A stretch of DNA of 64,000 nucleotides from Pratylenchus scribneri (GCA_030063045.1 JAQSEB010000013.1:1178001-1242000); one strand, 5' to 3'. Shown: positions 1 to 11,009, numbered from the stretch's first letter. A program made the numbers and translations. Notes: generated from the sequence alone by a model not told the origin.

Positions 1-492
1 GGAAGATATTAATTTGTTTTTTCCATTTTTATTTGTATTATTTGAATGAAACAAAACAATAGAAAATTATTTTGAATAAATTTGAGATAATTTTTTTTTG
101 TAAATTTTATGAATAAGCTATTGATATTTGTATCTTATTATTTTTATTTATTTAAATTAAATATTATAACAATACTTATATATTCTATATATTTTTAGTA
201 TTAAATTTATTTTTATGTCATAATTTAAATTATATAAATTATATTTGTCTATTATTATTTTTTTGTTATTTAGGTTTAAAAATTTTAATAAAAAATTATT
301 ATCTTATATCAATCATTATTAGAAATTTTCATCTTTAAACATTTAAATTAAATCAATATTATTTAATAATTATATTAAAAATTACATTTTAGCTTTTAAT
401 AGATTTTTAATATTAATTTATTAGCACATAGAAATTTGATAATAGGTTTTTTTAGTTTTCTTTTAAATAAAATTTTTTAACATATTAAATAT

Positions 493-590
493 ATGGATGC
501 TTATTGATTCTTTTAAATTTTAGTCAATTTTTCACAAATATTTGACAAAATTTATTTACAAATTTTAAAAATATTGGCCAAATATATTCA
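493..590. repeat. Dispersed repeat copy 1
   Basis: About 100 bp beginning ATGGATGCTT and ending near GGCCAAATATATT can be aligned by eye with 17724-17822, including the shared core TTCTTTTAAATTTTA. The two copies differ by scattered substitutions and short indels. The family is unknown to me. Confidence 0.5.
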
Positions 591-1988
591 CTTTAAAAAT
601 TTCTATTTTAAAAAGAAGAATAAAAATGCATATCCTCATTACTACATCGGGGAGCATTGTGGCCATGCAATCTGCCGATTCTTCTGGTAGGCAATGACTG
701 TAGCTTCGTCCTTTTCCCACGGATTAATAAAATTATATAGTTTTCTAAATTATAATTTTTTTCTTATTTTTAATCTAATTTTTTATAAAAATATCAAATT
801 AAGTTTTATAATTTATATACATATTTATTTCTCATTTCTTTTAACATAATTTATGAATATATATTAAGTTAAATTTTATAAATATTTAAATTTTAAAATC
901 TTATTTCTAGTAGGTTTTTTTAATTGAAATAAATATTTATAATTATAATTTGTATTAAATTTATTTCCTCTTATAACTTATTTTTAATTTTTATCAGGAA
1001 TTTAAATTTCAAATAAAAATGGATCAATCTTATTTTGATATATTTGTTGTTATCAAAATTAAATTAAATTTTTTATTTATTAATTTTTACTATCTTCTAA
1101 AATAATAAATATTTTACAATGATTATTGAAAAAAATTTTTAAATTTTCTTTTGGGAAATTTGATGATCGAAACTTTTTTATAATATACCTCTAAAGAATA
1201 GCGAAGAAGGATCATTGAATTAGTTTACAATTGTCTCATTTTTAATTTTAATTCAAAAAAAATTTATGTAATTTCAGTTTAATTATTATAATAATAATTT
1301 TTGAATTTTGATACGTCTTATAATATTTCTTAATTTTATAATTTGTTTCATAATTTTTGATTGATGACACTTCAATTAAATATAAAAATATAATATCGAT
1401 GAATTAAAATTTTAAATTATTTCCTTCATTACCTTTAATTAATTCGATTTTTGTGAATATTTTAAAGATTATATTATTGATATAATTTTTTTAAGATTTA
1501 AAAGATATATTGTTTTATTAATATTTATATCCTATTATAAATATAGGCTCAGGTCCAAAAATTTCTATCCAACTTCACAACGGCTCTCAAATTATCTATC
1601 AGCTGAATGAGAGAGATTTAATTTAAATGGAATATATTTTAGTAATTTTTATGATTTGCAGTAGTTCAAGAGCGAATAATGAAACGCCAAAAGTAAATTG
1701 AATTGCTTCAATTATTTTATTTTCTAGAAATTATTTACAACTTTAATGAAAATTTTCAATACATGGAAATTTCGATAATATTATGTAAAAAAATAAAGCA
1801 ATATTACTATTAGAATATTTTTAAATCCAGTTAATGATGAGTAAGAAATGATCAATCTTGAATAAAATTTTTTCTCTATAATTTTATTTATTTAAATAAA
1901 ATTTCATGTTATCTTTTCTTTTCATAAATCTCTAGCGTATTTTAAAATCGAAGGATTAGGTCGTTTCTTCTTATCTTTCTATTTTTAC

Positions 1989-2037
1989 CTTTGGCTTTGT
2001 GTAAATATCCGAGATGGCATCACTTGATGTTTTTGTA
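1989..2037 (-). CDS. Candidate internal exon, unknown protein
   Basis: On the minus strand the acceptor TTTGGCTAG is followed by 49 nt and the donor GTAAAAATAG. One frame is open and reads TKTSSDAISDIYTKPK after one leading base. Both splice sites fit GT-AG rules. I do not recognise the peptide and cannot link it to another exon with confidence. Confidence 0.42.
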
Positions 2038-3845
2038 CTAGCCAAAATACTCAAAATTATTATAAAATTTTTAATAAAAGCAGATATATAGAATTATTCA
2101 TGAGCCATTGATTTTTAGAAAGATTATTAACATATTTAAATAGAAATTAAAATTTAATAAAATTGAATGATATTTAAATTAGTTTTTGTTTTATTTATTT
2201 TAAGATTTTATTTTTCTTTTTAAAATATTAATTTATTTAAGACGCCTACGGTATTTTTCCATATTTCTTTTTATATTTTATATTTATAATCATTCCATGA
2301 CTTCTTTTGAAGCAAATTAATAGCTTTAATCGATCCTTATTTTAATTCTTATTTATAATTTTAAATTTATCATTTTATAAAATGAATTCTATCAATTTTT
2401 CTTCTAGAATAAATAGCCGGAAAAATCAACATAATTTCAATATTCTATTATTATATTAAGAATTTATAAAATTAGAAGGAAATATAAAAATATCTTGCAT
2501 TTATATTTGCATCTTAGTAAGTTTTATTTTTATTTTCCCCAATTATATGTTAATATTTATTAATTTTTAACATAATTTATTTATTATTAATACAATATAA
2601 ATTTATTTTTATATGCTTAAAAATCAATAAAGATGAAATATATTTATTTATAATTAACCGACTTTTAATTCCTCGTCAGTAATATTACTCAGCGAACAAA
2701 TATGTTTTTTAACTATTATTTAAAATTAAATAAAATTAATAAATTTATTTAATATGATATATAATATTTAGTTTTTTATATTATATTTTTTATCAAAGAT
2801 TTTAAAATTTTGTTTTTTTTATTTTTTCTACTATTATAATGCATAAGAATTATTAATACTTTTAGTCATGGAACCATTTCATAATTTTTTCGCCAGGTAT
2901 TTTGTTTTTGACACTGTGCTTTTTCCATGAATTTAATTGTCGTAATTTAATTTTTCGAAAACATCTTCATCTCTAAATTCATTCGATAAATGTTGTGAAT
3001 TTGGAGTTTTGAAATCTCCGACATATCAAAAGGATAATTTAATTTATTTAAAAATTTTTATCTAAAAATATGTATGCAAATTTCTTTTTTTATGATTTAT
3101 TATTTGCAAAAATTTGATGTAAATTATTTATTATTCATTAAAATTACAGTTATTGGTAGAATGACTACTATTTCCTTACTTTCGTCAATTCAATTGATGC
3201 TTTCAAAATATTATATAAAACTTTATTTTCATATTAAACTTTTTTTAAAATTTTTTCTTACTCTATGCTGAAGATAGTAAAATCAACGTATCATGAACTC
3301 ACAATATTTAAAAATCTTTCTTACAATTAATTGAAAAACCTCTTTTAATATTAATTGATTTTTTTTGATGAAAATTTAAATTATTATTCGATATAATTCT
3401 ATTTTTAATAATTTTTTCAAAATTTATAATACTTTATAAAATATTCGATTCCCTAGAAGAATTTCATTTTTTGTGTTAATGCAAATGGAACATGAATAAA
3501 TTTATTAAATATTCACTACTTTTATTTTATGATTTGATTTATAAATATCTTATTATATTTGCTTTGCTTTATTTATTTATTTTCAAATTTATTTTTATAA
3601 TTCCTTTTACACTTAGTCAGAGATAATTTTTGAAATTATTTATTTTTTATTTAAAATAATTTCAACTTGACTATTTCGTATATTCAACATTTATTAAGTT
3701 AATTTATTTGTAAATATCTTCTTAATTAAATTGAATATATATGTTCAGATCTGTCTCTGTGTAATATAATTTATTGAATATTTTATATTTTTTATTTTTT
3801 AATATAGATATTAAAAATTTCTTTTAGAATTTATAGGAATGTTGA

Positions 3846-3980
3846 TTTTTTTTCAATATTTTATTGTTATTGTCGCAATATCCTTTATCTTGGTTGAAGC
3901 AACATCGTTCTATTGAATGGCCTCCATTGCATTATGAAAAGATCATGGAACAATTAATATCACTTAATAAAACTAACAAA
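3846..3980 (+). CDS. Candidate exon, unknown protein
   Basis: An open frame runs from just after a TGA to a good donor (AACAAA, then GTAATTATT). Its last 36 codons include WLKQHRSIEWPPLHYEK. No AG acceptor precedes it, so the exon start is unclear. A second frame, starting at ATG 3839, reads like a signal peptide (MLIFFQYFIVIVAISF) but stops after 25 codons. A small indel could join the two, or one is chance. Confidence 0.32.
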
Positions 3981-4186
3981 GTAATTATTTTTAAAGTTAT
4001 TTTATAGAATTTTTCTTATGATCTTTAAAAAATGAAATTTTCCTTTAATTTTTTTATTCTTTAATTTATTAGTCTATTTCTTTACTCTATAGATTTTTTT
4101 CCTAAAATTATTTCTTAATATTTTGTCGATTTTATAATTATTCAATTTTAATATATAATTTTGCAATATTTTTACATTAAATAGAC

Positions 4187-4350
4187 TATCTATGGCTGGA
4201 GTGTCAGATATTAAACTCTCATTCAATAAGGTTGATCTTATTTAAACAATAAATATTCAATTTATTTAATTATTCTATCCATATTTTAAATTTTCTATCT
4301 ATGGCCGGAGTGTCAGATATTAAACTCTCATTCAAGAAAGTTGATCTTAT
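4187..4350 (+). repeat. 109-bp tandem duplication, exon-like, split by element A
   Basis: The unit starting CTATCTATGG at 4187 recurs 109 bp later at 4296, and the second copy continues across element A at 10422 onward (compare ATAAATATTCAATTTATTTAAT in both). The shared core reads MAGVSDIKLSF in one frame, with three base changes between copies. Copy 1 has a possible acceptor (AAATAG) that copy 2 lacks. Element A inserted within copy 2. Confidence 0.7.
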
Positions 4351-4883
4351 TGTCAAAGGAATTCCCCGATGAATTACCCAAGACCTATAAAATGTTGAAA
4401 GAATGGAATAAAATGTTTATTCAATGTTGAAAATGTTTGGAAAATGATGAGGAATAAAAGGGGAGGGAAAATGGGGATGGAACAATGGGGAGAATGAAAA
4501 TGAGTGGAATGATCCCCGGGGGGACAAGGCGGCTTTATATAGTGCCGCTGCGCGGGAATGGAATGTGGGGGTGGGCACGTGGACATAAAATTGAAAGGGA
4601 AAGAAGGAAGGGAAAATTAGGGGTCAAACTGGGGATCAAAAGAACGAAGGGAGAGTCCAAAAGCACGAAGGGAATTGTCCACGTGAATTCGAGACATCCA
4701 TTAACATATCCGCCATTGTCCGCCGTATTTGCCTCAATGGATGATGAAAGGCCGCTAATGGATTTTGTGGAGAAAGATGGTGAAAAGAATGACTCATCAT
4801 ATTGATTTTAATATTTTCTTTATTTAATTCCATATTTATTTATTTATTTTAATTATTTATATTATTCGCGTTTTTATGCGACA
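4351..4883 (-). repeat. Element A 3' LTR
   Basis: This 533-bp repeat matches 9889-10421 with an offset of 5538 and no difference that I see. On the minus strand it starts TGTCGCATAA and ends CCTTTGACA. An AATAAA signal lies on the minus strand at 4416-4421. The envelope ORF ends inside it by 10 bp. The ORFs at 4374-4586, 4485-4805 and 4636-4833 are LTR sequence, not genes. Confidence 0.96.
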
Positions 4884-7105
4884 CTGCGCGCCCGGCGAGT
4901 GAATATATAATTTCGTCTTATTCGTCTGTTTTGCCTTTGCTGATTCTGCGTATTGACTCCTGAAGGCAAAATATTCAATTCATATGTAGGATGATCATCT
5001 ACACCGATGTTAGGGAGTATATTATTAAGATATTGATCAATATTTGTGTATCTTAGTATTCTAATCATTATCATAGGAATCAATTCAATCATAACAATTA
5101 AATATGTACTGTATAGACAGCTTATACATATCCAAATTTCTTTCCAATTATAGTTTAAATCGAATCCTGCCCATGAAGGGAATAAATGATTGAGTTTTTC
5201 CTTAGATTCATGCATATATTCATTCCATTTTCCAATTTTCAATTCTGATTCAAGTTTTTTATCTTCAAATCTTTTGTCTAATCTATAGGCTTGAAACATT
5301 TCCATTGTTTTTTGTCTGGGATCGGTGTAATTTGTTATAATATAATTGTAAAATACTGTGGGCTCCAATTCCAACTTATTATTACTGTCTTTTGTGCCCA
5401 GTTTTAATTGATGAATACTTTTTTCTTCAATCTCAACATATTTTCCAGTCAATTGATTCACTCTTATTAATTTTTCTCCCATAACTAATGATGTTAATTT
5501 ATTATTCTTACAATCTACTTCTTCATATTTTTCTGTCAGAATTAATGTCTTAGGATCTAGAGTTGCTTCTATATTTTTGCCCAAAATTGTGGCATTTACT
5601 TTTAATCTGTTATAGCATTTTTCAGAAGCAACAAACGAGATATTTTCAATAGGAATAGGCAAACAATGGGTGGTCTCCAAAATATTTTCAGAGACCCATT
5701 TTCCTATTAAAAATGTGTTGTTTAGTGCGATTCGAGCTAAAGTAGTTGGGTCCATCCCTCCGAATGTTTTTCCAATTATTTCATTCCCTCCTTTGGAACA
5801 AATTAATGCTGCTATGTGATTGAATGCTCGTCTTGTGGTATTGGTGGACAAAACTTGATTTGCTGTTAATTCTGCAGCTAATTGGCTTCCTTTGACCATC
5901 CCATCCTGTGGTTCTGTAATTGTTCGTTTGAGTCTTCTTTTAATTTTTATCTTAATCATTTCATATTGTATTTTTCGAACAGCATAATCTTGACTAGTGA
6001 TAATGAATTTATTATCACAATCATTAATTTCTTGGATACTTGATGTAAAAGATAGAGCGAAAATATTATTTTCAGCAAGCCATATATCACCCATAAATGT
6101 CCCAGTCCACTTCGCTATCTTTCTTAATTTACATAATCTTTCATCTTTATTATCTACTTCCCAAATCAATATGGATTCATCCTCTAGAGTACATGTCCCT
6201 AATTGATACTTGCAATGACTAATTTCACTTAAAGGTGAATATAGAATTTTGCTGCCTGGTTTTACATATATTAATGATTTCGTATAAAAGCAGTTGGTTA
6301 TTGATGCATTTTTATATCCAATTTGCCAATAAGTGAAATCTATTTCCGGTTGATTTTGGGTTCTCTTATTATTATATTCTCCCATCAGAATTCCTTCCGA
6401 ACATCTATTTAATTTCCACATTCTATTACACTCTTCTTGAGTGACTGATTTATTTTTATACCCGTAATGAGAGTGCGGAATATTTAATAAATCTGTTTTA
6501 TAATGAATAATTTCTTCAATTATTGAGCAATGGGCTGCTTCTAAGCTAATTAAGTCCAAATTTGGTTCATATACATCAAATGTGTGGACAGTTGGTAATG
6601 GAGGATCGATTGTAAAATTAGCACAGGGTAGCATATCGTCTTCTATTCTCCAATATTGGCTGGAGTCAGTAGATGGGCAAAGCATTGGATTATGTCCAAA
6701 TACATTGGATATTATAAAACAAAAGCTCATTAGACAAATTATAAAAGGATTAAATTTCTTTAATTTTTTCAAATGAGTTTTACCACACGTTAAACAATTT
6801 TTTCTTGGATTATTAACATATTTTAATTTTTTCGAATTCGACTGATTATTACGTGCTTTTTGCACGTTCTTCCCCCTCAGCTTAGTTTTTCTTGTAGCAA
6901 TATTTGCTTCTTCACTTATTTGTATATCTGCTTCTTCATATGCTTGGATATCTGCCTCTCTCGGAACTTCTAGTGAATAAAGGAGAGAGGGAGGTCTGTG
7001 AACTATATTGCCATTTGGCAATTTTACAGCTATTCTTCTCGGTGAAATAATTTCAACAATTTTGCCAATTTTCCATGTCCCTTTCACCATTACCATGCAA
7101 TCCAT
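4874..7105 (-). CDS. Integrase C-terminal tail fused to envelope-like glycoprotein
   Basis: The ORF has 743 codons. Residues about 8-48 (VKGTWKIGKIVEI...RPPSLLYSLEV) match the small domain that ends BEL/Pao integrases (DUF5641 type). A linker follows, then a hydrophobic stretch at about 119-136 that could act as a signal sequence. The ectodomain is rich in Cys and N-glycosylation-type sites. It contains a basic run at 385-394 (KIKIKRRLKR), a possible furin-type cleavage site, and a membrane anchor at about 656-684. The C-terminal tail is basic. In an intact element the integrase core would lie upstream. Here the ORF opens right at the gag junction and overlaps gag by 53 bp in another frame. 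The role is presumed membrane fusion, by family analogy only. Confidence 0.85.
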   Translation of the reverse strand: MDCMVMVKGTWKIGKIVEIISPRRIAVKLPNGNIVHRPPSLLYSLEVPREADIQAYEEADIQISEEANIATRKTKLRGKNVQKARNNQSNSKKLKYVNNPRKNCLTCGKTHLKKLKKFNPFIICLMSFCFIISNVFGHNPMLCPSTDSSQYWRIEDDMLPCANFTIDPPLPTVHTFDVYEPNLDLISLEAAHCSIIEEIIHYKTDLLNIPHSHYGYKNKSVTQEECNRMWKLNRCSEGILMGEYNNKRTQNQPEIDFTYWQIGYKNASITNCFYTKSLIYVKPGSKILYSPLSEISHCKYQLGTCTLEDESILIWEVDNKDERLCKLRKIAKWTGTFMGDIWLAENNIFALSFTSSIQEINDCDNKFIITSQDYAVRKIQYEMIKIKIKRRLKRTITEPQDGMVKGSQLAAELTANQVLSTNTTRRAFNHIAALICSKGGNEIIGKTFGGMDPTTLARIALNNTFLIGKWVSENILETTHCLPIPIENISFVASEKCYNRLKVNATILGKNIEATLDPKTLILTEKYEEVDCKNNKLTSLVMGEKLIRVNQLTGKYVEIEEKSIHQLKLGTKDSNNKLELEPTVFYNYIITNYTDPRQKTMEMFQAYRLDKRFEDKKLESELKIGKWNEYMHESKEKLNHLFPSWAGFDLNYNWKEIWICISCLYSTYLIVMIELIPMIMIRILRYTNIDQYLNNILPNIGVDDHPTYELNILPSGVNTQNQQRQNRRIRRNYIFTRRARSVA

Positions 7106-8546
7106 TTTTAAATTCCTGAGTATTACTCATCAATACTACTTTATTTTTTCCCTCTGATAAGATGACTTCCTCATCTACTACGAATGCCTCATCCTCTAGG
7201 AATAGTGATTCCTGATTATTTTCATCATTTTGTTCCGGATTATTTTCTTCCTCAGCACAATTAGCTGTCCCCTTTCTCCAGGATTCTTTATCTTTACTTG
7301 GTGTGAAATTTTGCTTTCCCCCACTTGAATTACCCATTTTATTCATTTCCTCATGATTGATTTTTGCACAAACCGCTATAAAATGAGGTCCCTTGCATTT
7401 TTTACACTCTATTTTCTGAGTACAGTTTTTGGAGATATGTCCCTCTTTAAAGCATTTCATACATTTTTTTAGCTCAAATAAACGTTTAATTCTCATGTCT
7501 TTATTTTTGTATTTTAAACATCGATTGGAAGTATGATTAGTTCCCGAACAAAAAACGCATGGAAGGCGAGATTTACCATCTGTGTTCTGAATTTTTTGAT
7601 TTTTGGATTCACTGTTTTCTCCCATCAAGGTTTGCTCATTCTTTTGAAATTTAGTATTTTTGAAATTTTTGGTTAATTCCCAGACTGTTTCTCTTTGGGT
7701 TAAAATCTCATCTATTAAAAGGATGAGTTTTTCAGTATTAAACTCAGGAATTCCTTTTTTTTGTGTTATAATATCCAGTAGTATCCAACCAGGGAATTTC
7801 TGCTGGATTAGTTCTTCAGTGGCTTTATTATTTATTTCTTCCCCGGATGCTTTTAGTTGGTTCAAAATTCGGTTTATTTCTGTTAACATTTTCCTTATGT
7901 CCGGGGTTTTTTGGCTGGCGAATGAAATTTTCCTCAAGTCCCCAAATAATGCGGATTTAATTGATTCTTTATTCCCAAATCGGTTTTTTAAATGGTTTAC
8001 TGCATGAGTATAGTTTGTCCCAATCACATTATAACCTTTAAGTTCTCTTTCGGCATCTCCTTTCAAGCAACTAATCAAATAAGCCATTTTTTGAACGTTT
8101 GGGATAGATAAATCATCATCAATTGCTGCTTGGAATGCAGACCAAAATTGCTCCCAATTCGCCATTTTTCCATCAAATGTTGGCAATGAAAGTTGAGGTA
8201 ACCTAATTTTAGTCCCATTCGTTGTAGGTAAGTTCTCCTCAATCCAATTTTCTAACTCGACTGCCTGAACTTTACCACGATCTATTAGATCAATAAAATT
8301 GTTAGTTGCCAAAAAATTATTGTATTCTTGCATTTCTAAGGTCCTAGCTTCCCCTGTCATAGAAGACATAATTTCGGACCATTCAAAATTTTTACAGTCC
8401 AAAAAATTTACAGATCTATTAATTTTGTTTAATAATCTCTTTACTTGACTCATGTTCCGATTTTCCGGTAAATTTTCCGCTTCTGTAAGATAAGCGCTTA
8501 ATCTGGTGGAAGTGGGGGTAATAATTTGACGCAATGGCCCTGACAT
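7053..8546 (-). CDS. gag: Element A gag polyprotein (truncated at deletion junction)
   Basis: I start at ATG 8546 (497 aa); the open frame extends nine codons further up from a TTG. About residues 115-290 hold the BEL/Pao capsid-type region, including LPQLSLPTFDGK and the W-x2-F-W motif (DUF1759 type). Three zinc knuckles follow: two CX2CX4HX4C and one CX2CX3HX4C. In a complete BEL/Pao element this ORF would continue into protease. Here it ends soon after the acidic segment with about 20 out-of-frame residues, so the deletion junction is near 7100-7130. It presumably forms the virus-like particle. Confidence 0.9.
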   Translation of the reverse strand: MSGPLRQIITPTSTRLSAYLTEAENLPENRNMSQVKRLLNKINRSVNFLDCKNFEWSEIMSSMTGEARTLEMQEYNNFLATNNFIDLIDRGKVQAVELENWIEENLPTTNGTKIRLPQLSLPTFDGKMANWEQFWSAFQAAIDDDLSIPNVQKMAYLISCLKGDAERELKGYNVIGTNYTHAVNHLKNRFGNKESIKSALFGDLRKISFASQKTPDIRKMLTEINRILNQLKASGEEINNKATEELIQQKFPGWILLDIITQKKGIPEFNTEKLILLIDEILTQRETVWELTKNFKNTKFQKNEQTLMGENSESKNQKIQNTDGKSRLPCVFCSGTNHTSNRCLKYKNKDMRIKRLFELKKCMKCFKEGHISKNCTQKIECKKCKGPHFIAVCAKINHEEMNKMGNSSGGKQNFTPSKDKESWRKGTANCAEEENNPEQNDENNQESLFLEDEAFVVDEEVILSEGKNKVVLMSNTQEFKNGLHGNGERDMENWQNC

Positions 8547-8776
8547 TTTCTTTTCAGTTTCGAATAGCCCCAATAATCAAATTTATCTTTCCAGAATTAT
8601 AAAATGTGTATATGGAATGTTATTATATCAAAAATGTATATGGCAATTTCAATTAGATAAGTTTATCAATTAATTGTTGCTTGTGTTTTGTTTATTCCTC
8701 TTTTCCAGTTTACAAAATCCAAAATGTGAGGAGGAGAATGGCAATCATTGCAAGACAGAACCAATCAAAAGCTCCC

Positions 8777-9500
8777 TTAAAGTGTGTCGATGATTTTGGC
8801 AATCTTTGAGAAGGCTTTCTTATAACGCACAAGTTGCTCCTCCTTCAGTTTTGCCGACGAGGACGCGGAAATTTCACTCGACTGCCCTCCGCGATTTGCC
8901 TCAGCTTTGTTCGACTTAACTAATAAATTAATACTGAAAATTTCTCTTTTCAGTACCTTGGGGGCCGGCACAATTGGTGGCGGTGTGATGGCCGGTTCCG
9001 GAGAAATTTCGTCAAGACCCAAGGGATCAGTCGGATCAATCGGCTTTGTTGCGCGCTGTCGGCTAAGTCCAAGAGAGTTTCGGATAATTCTATCGGCGGG
9101 TTTCTCCGGTTTTTGAGGTTTGCCAATTTCAGCCTGAATGTATGAACGAATTCGATTTGTAACAGCAAAGCGATTTCCCCAGCCCTTTTTAGACAATACT
9201 TCAATGTCCTCGCCTCGTTTCACCAGATCAATTGGATTTGCTTGCCAATTGCGGCTAAAATATTCGAGGTGATCAAATGCTTTTAAAAAATGATAGAATC
9301 TGTACTGCTTCTTTGCGTCTGGCGGTTGTGACGGGCCCTCCTCCTCTAATTCTTTGCGCCTCTTTTTCCTTTGATCCACTTCGTCAACAAAGGCACAAAA
9401 GCGGCAGTTGCAATTTTGCCCAGGTTTGTGGCGATTAGAATTTGTCTCCTCCACAAGGAGCTGGAATTTTCGTTCAACAATGGCAGGGTTATCACTCACT
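8777..9500 (-). CDS. Element A leader ORF without methionine, function unknown
   Basis: About 240 codons lie between the primer site and gag. The frame holds no ATG at all; the first usable codon is GTG at 9499. The sequence TTTCACTTTTAG just before 9500 is a good splice acceptor, which would make this a spliced exon; non-AUG start is the alternative. The product is hydrophilic. It has a Cys cluster (CNCRFC) near residue 30, a basic patch (RKKRRK), a middle region rich in aromatics and a Pro-rich part (PAITPPPIVPAP). It is richer in G+C than the surroundings. I know no standard BEL/Pao protein like this; an accessory or N-terminal gag role is a guess. Confidence 0.6.
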
Positions 9501-9868
9501 AAAAGTGAAATTTTGAGATAAAAGGGGTAAAAAATTCAATCCAAACTATTTGCGGATGGCAGAAAGCAGAAAAAATGCACTGGATTTGTTCAAAAACTGA
9601 AAATGAAATAATTGGGAACCAAACAATCCCAAAATTCACTTCAAAAGATGGCAAAAATACAAAAAACACGGATGGCAAGATCAGAAATTGGTTGCTGAAT
9701 GTTGTCTGCTGGCAAAAAACCCAAATGTGTGTAGAATTGGCCACCAAAAATGCAGAGGTTTGCCAAAAAAAATCTGTTGAAGAACTTTGCAATTGGCTGA
9801 AAATTTTGTTGAATTTGGTTTTCCTCTGAAAACCCTCAAATTCACTTGTTGAAAAGGCCCAAGTCGTT
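9501..9868 (-). other. Element A 5' leader
   Basis: This lies between the primer site and the acceptor of the leader ORF. One frame is open for about 130 codons (TTG 9894 to TAG 9499) but is Phe/Trp/Ser-rich with no ATG near its start and ends exactly at the putative splice acceptor, so I read it as untranslated leader or intron. Confidence 0.55.
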
Positions 9869-9885
9869 GGATGGCCGTTGCACCA
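9869..9885 (-). promoter_or_regulatory. Element A primer binding site
   Basis: On the minus strand TGGTGCAACGGCCATCC begins three bases after the 5' LTR. Its complement ends in CCA, as expected for the 3' end of the tRNA that primes reverse transcription. I did not assign the tRNA species. Confidence 0.8.
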
Positions 9886-9888
9886 AAA

Positions 9889-10421
9889 TGTCAAAGGAAT
9901 TCCCCGATGAATTACCCAAGACCTATAAAATGTTGAAAGAATGGAATAAAATGTTTATTCAATGTTGAAAATGTTTGGAAAATGATGAGGAATAAAAGGG
10001 GAGGGAAAATGGGGATGGAACAATGGGGAGAATGAAAATGAGTGGAATGATCCCCGGGGGGACAAGGCGGCTTTATATAGTGCCGCTGCGCGGGAATGGA
10101 ATGTGGGGGTGGGCACGTGGACATAAAATTGAAAGGGAAAGAAGGAAGGGAAAATTAGGGGTCAAACTGGGGATCAAAAGAACGAAGGGAGAGTCCAAAA
10201 GCACGAAGGGAATTGTCCACGTGAATTCGAGACATCCATTAACATATCCGCCATTGTCCGCCGTATTTGCCTCAATGGATGATGAAAGGCCGCTAATGGA
10301 TTTTGTGGAGAAAGATGGTGAAAAGAATGACTCATCATATTGATTTTAATATTTTCTTTATTTAATTCCATATTTATTTATTTATTTTAATTATTTATAT
10401 TATTCGCGTTTTTATGCGACA
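9889..10421 (-). repeat. Element A 5' LTR
   Basis: This is the copy that would drive transcription on the minus strand. It matches 4351-4883. ORFs at 9912-10124, 10023-10343 and 10174-10371 are the same LTR shadows as in the other copy. A TGAGTCAT motif (AP-1-like) lies upstream of the TATA box on the minus strand. Confidence 0.96.
10071..10079 (-). promoter_or_regulatory. TATA box in element A 5' LTR
   Basis: The minus strand reads TATATAAAG in a GC-richer setting, with a pyrimidine-rich stretch downstream. The same box is at 4533-4541 in the 3' LTR. It marks the likely U3/R boundary region about 25-30 bases downstream. Confidence 0.6.
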
Positions 10422-11009
10422 CTTATTAAAACAATAAATATTCAATTTATTTAATTTTTCTATCCATCATCAATATTTATTACTTCTGCCATAAAATGTC
10501 ATCGATTGCGAATAGACTTGAATTTATATATATTGTTTATTTGCTAAGTTGAAATAAATTTGAGATCAATAAATTATTATGTGAATTTTTTATCTTTACT
10601 ATTCTATAAATATTATTTATTAACTTTATTCATTTTTTCTTTCTTCTTTTCCATTCTCTGTTTGTATTTCACAAAATATTTTGTTAATAATTTAATTCTA
10701 TAAAACTTTTAAATAATAATATAAAAATATTTGATATTATTAAATCTTGCAATAATATAAAAATATAGCATCAAATTTTATGAATATGTTAATATTAGTT
10801 TGTTGATGATATGTTTTTATAATAATTTCATTTATATATTCAGAATAAATCTCATAATTAAATAAATAAAAATTTATTGTTTAGAATTCAAATAAGAAAA
10901 AAATTATTATCGTCATTATTGAAATACAATATAATTTGATGTTTAATTTGATTTTATAGCTGTATGCATATATATAAAAATCATTTTTTATTTTATGCGT
11001 ATTTTCTAC

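Larger units (their letters stand above)
1..3845. other. AT-rich flank with small islands
   Basis: Mostly A/T-rich sequence with no long ORF. GC-richer islands lie at about 640-720, 1547-1610, 1989-2037, 2655-2700 and 2868-3035. Apart from 1989-2037 they are open in several frames on both strands without a clear splice pair, so I do not assign products. The 65-codon frame at 3074-3271 is T-rich and looks like chance. Confidence 0.6.
4351..10421 (-). mobile_element. Element A: BEL/Pao LTR retrotransposon with env, pol deleted
   Basis: The element is bounded by 533-bp LTRs (TGTCGC...GACA on the minus strand) and flanked by the 5-bp duplication CTTAT at 4346-4350 and 10422-10426, the usual size for BEL/Pao. 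The order on the minus strand is 5' LTR, primer site, leader ORF, gag, then a fused integrase-tail/envelope ORF, 3' LTR. Everything from protease to the integrase core is missing. The LTRs appear identical by eye, so insertion looks recent and movement probably used proteins from a complete relative. Confidence 0.95.

Noticed and set aside
4374..4833. Three ORFs inside the element A LTR (repeated at 9912-10371)
   Set aside because: They lie wholly in the LTR, on both strands, and recur only because the LTR recurs.
9499..9894. 131-codon minus frame at the element A primer site
   Set aside because: It begins inside the LTR without ATG, crosses the primer site and ends exactly at a splice acceptor; leader sequence is simpler.
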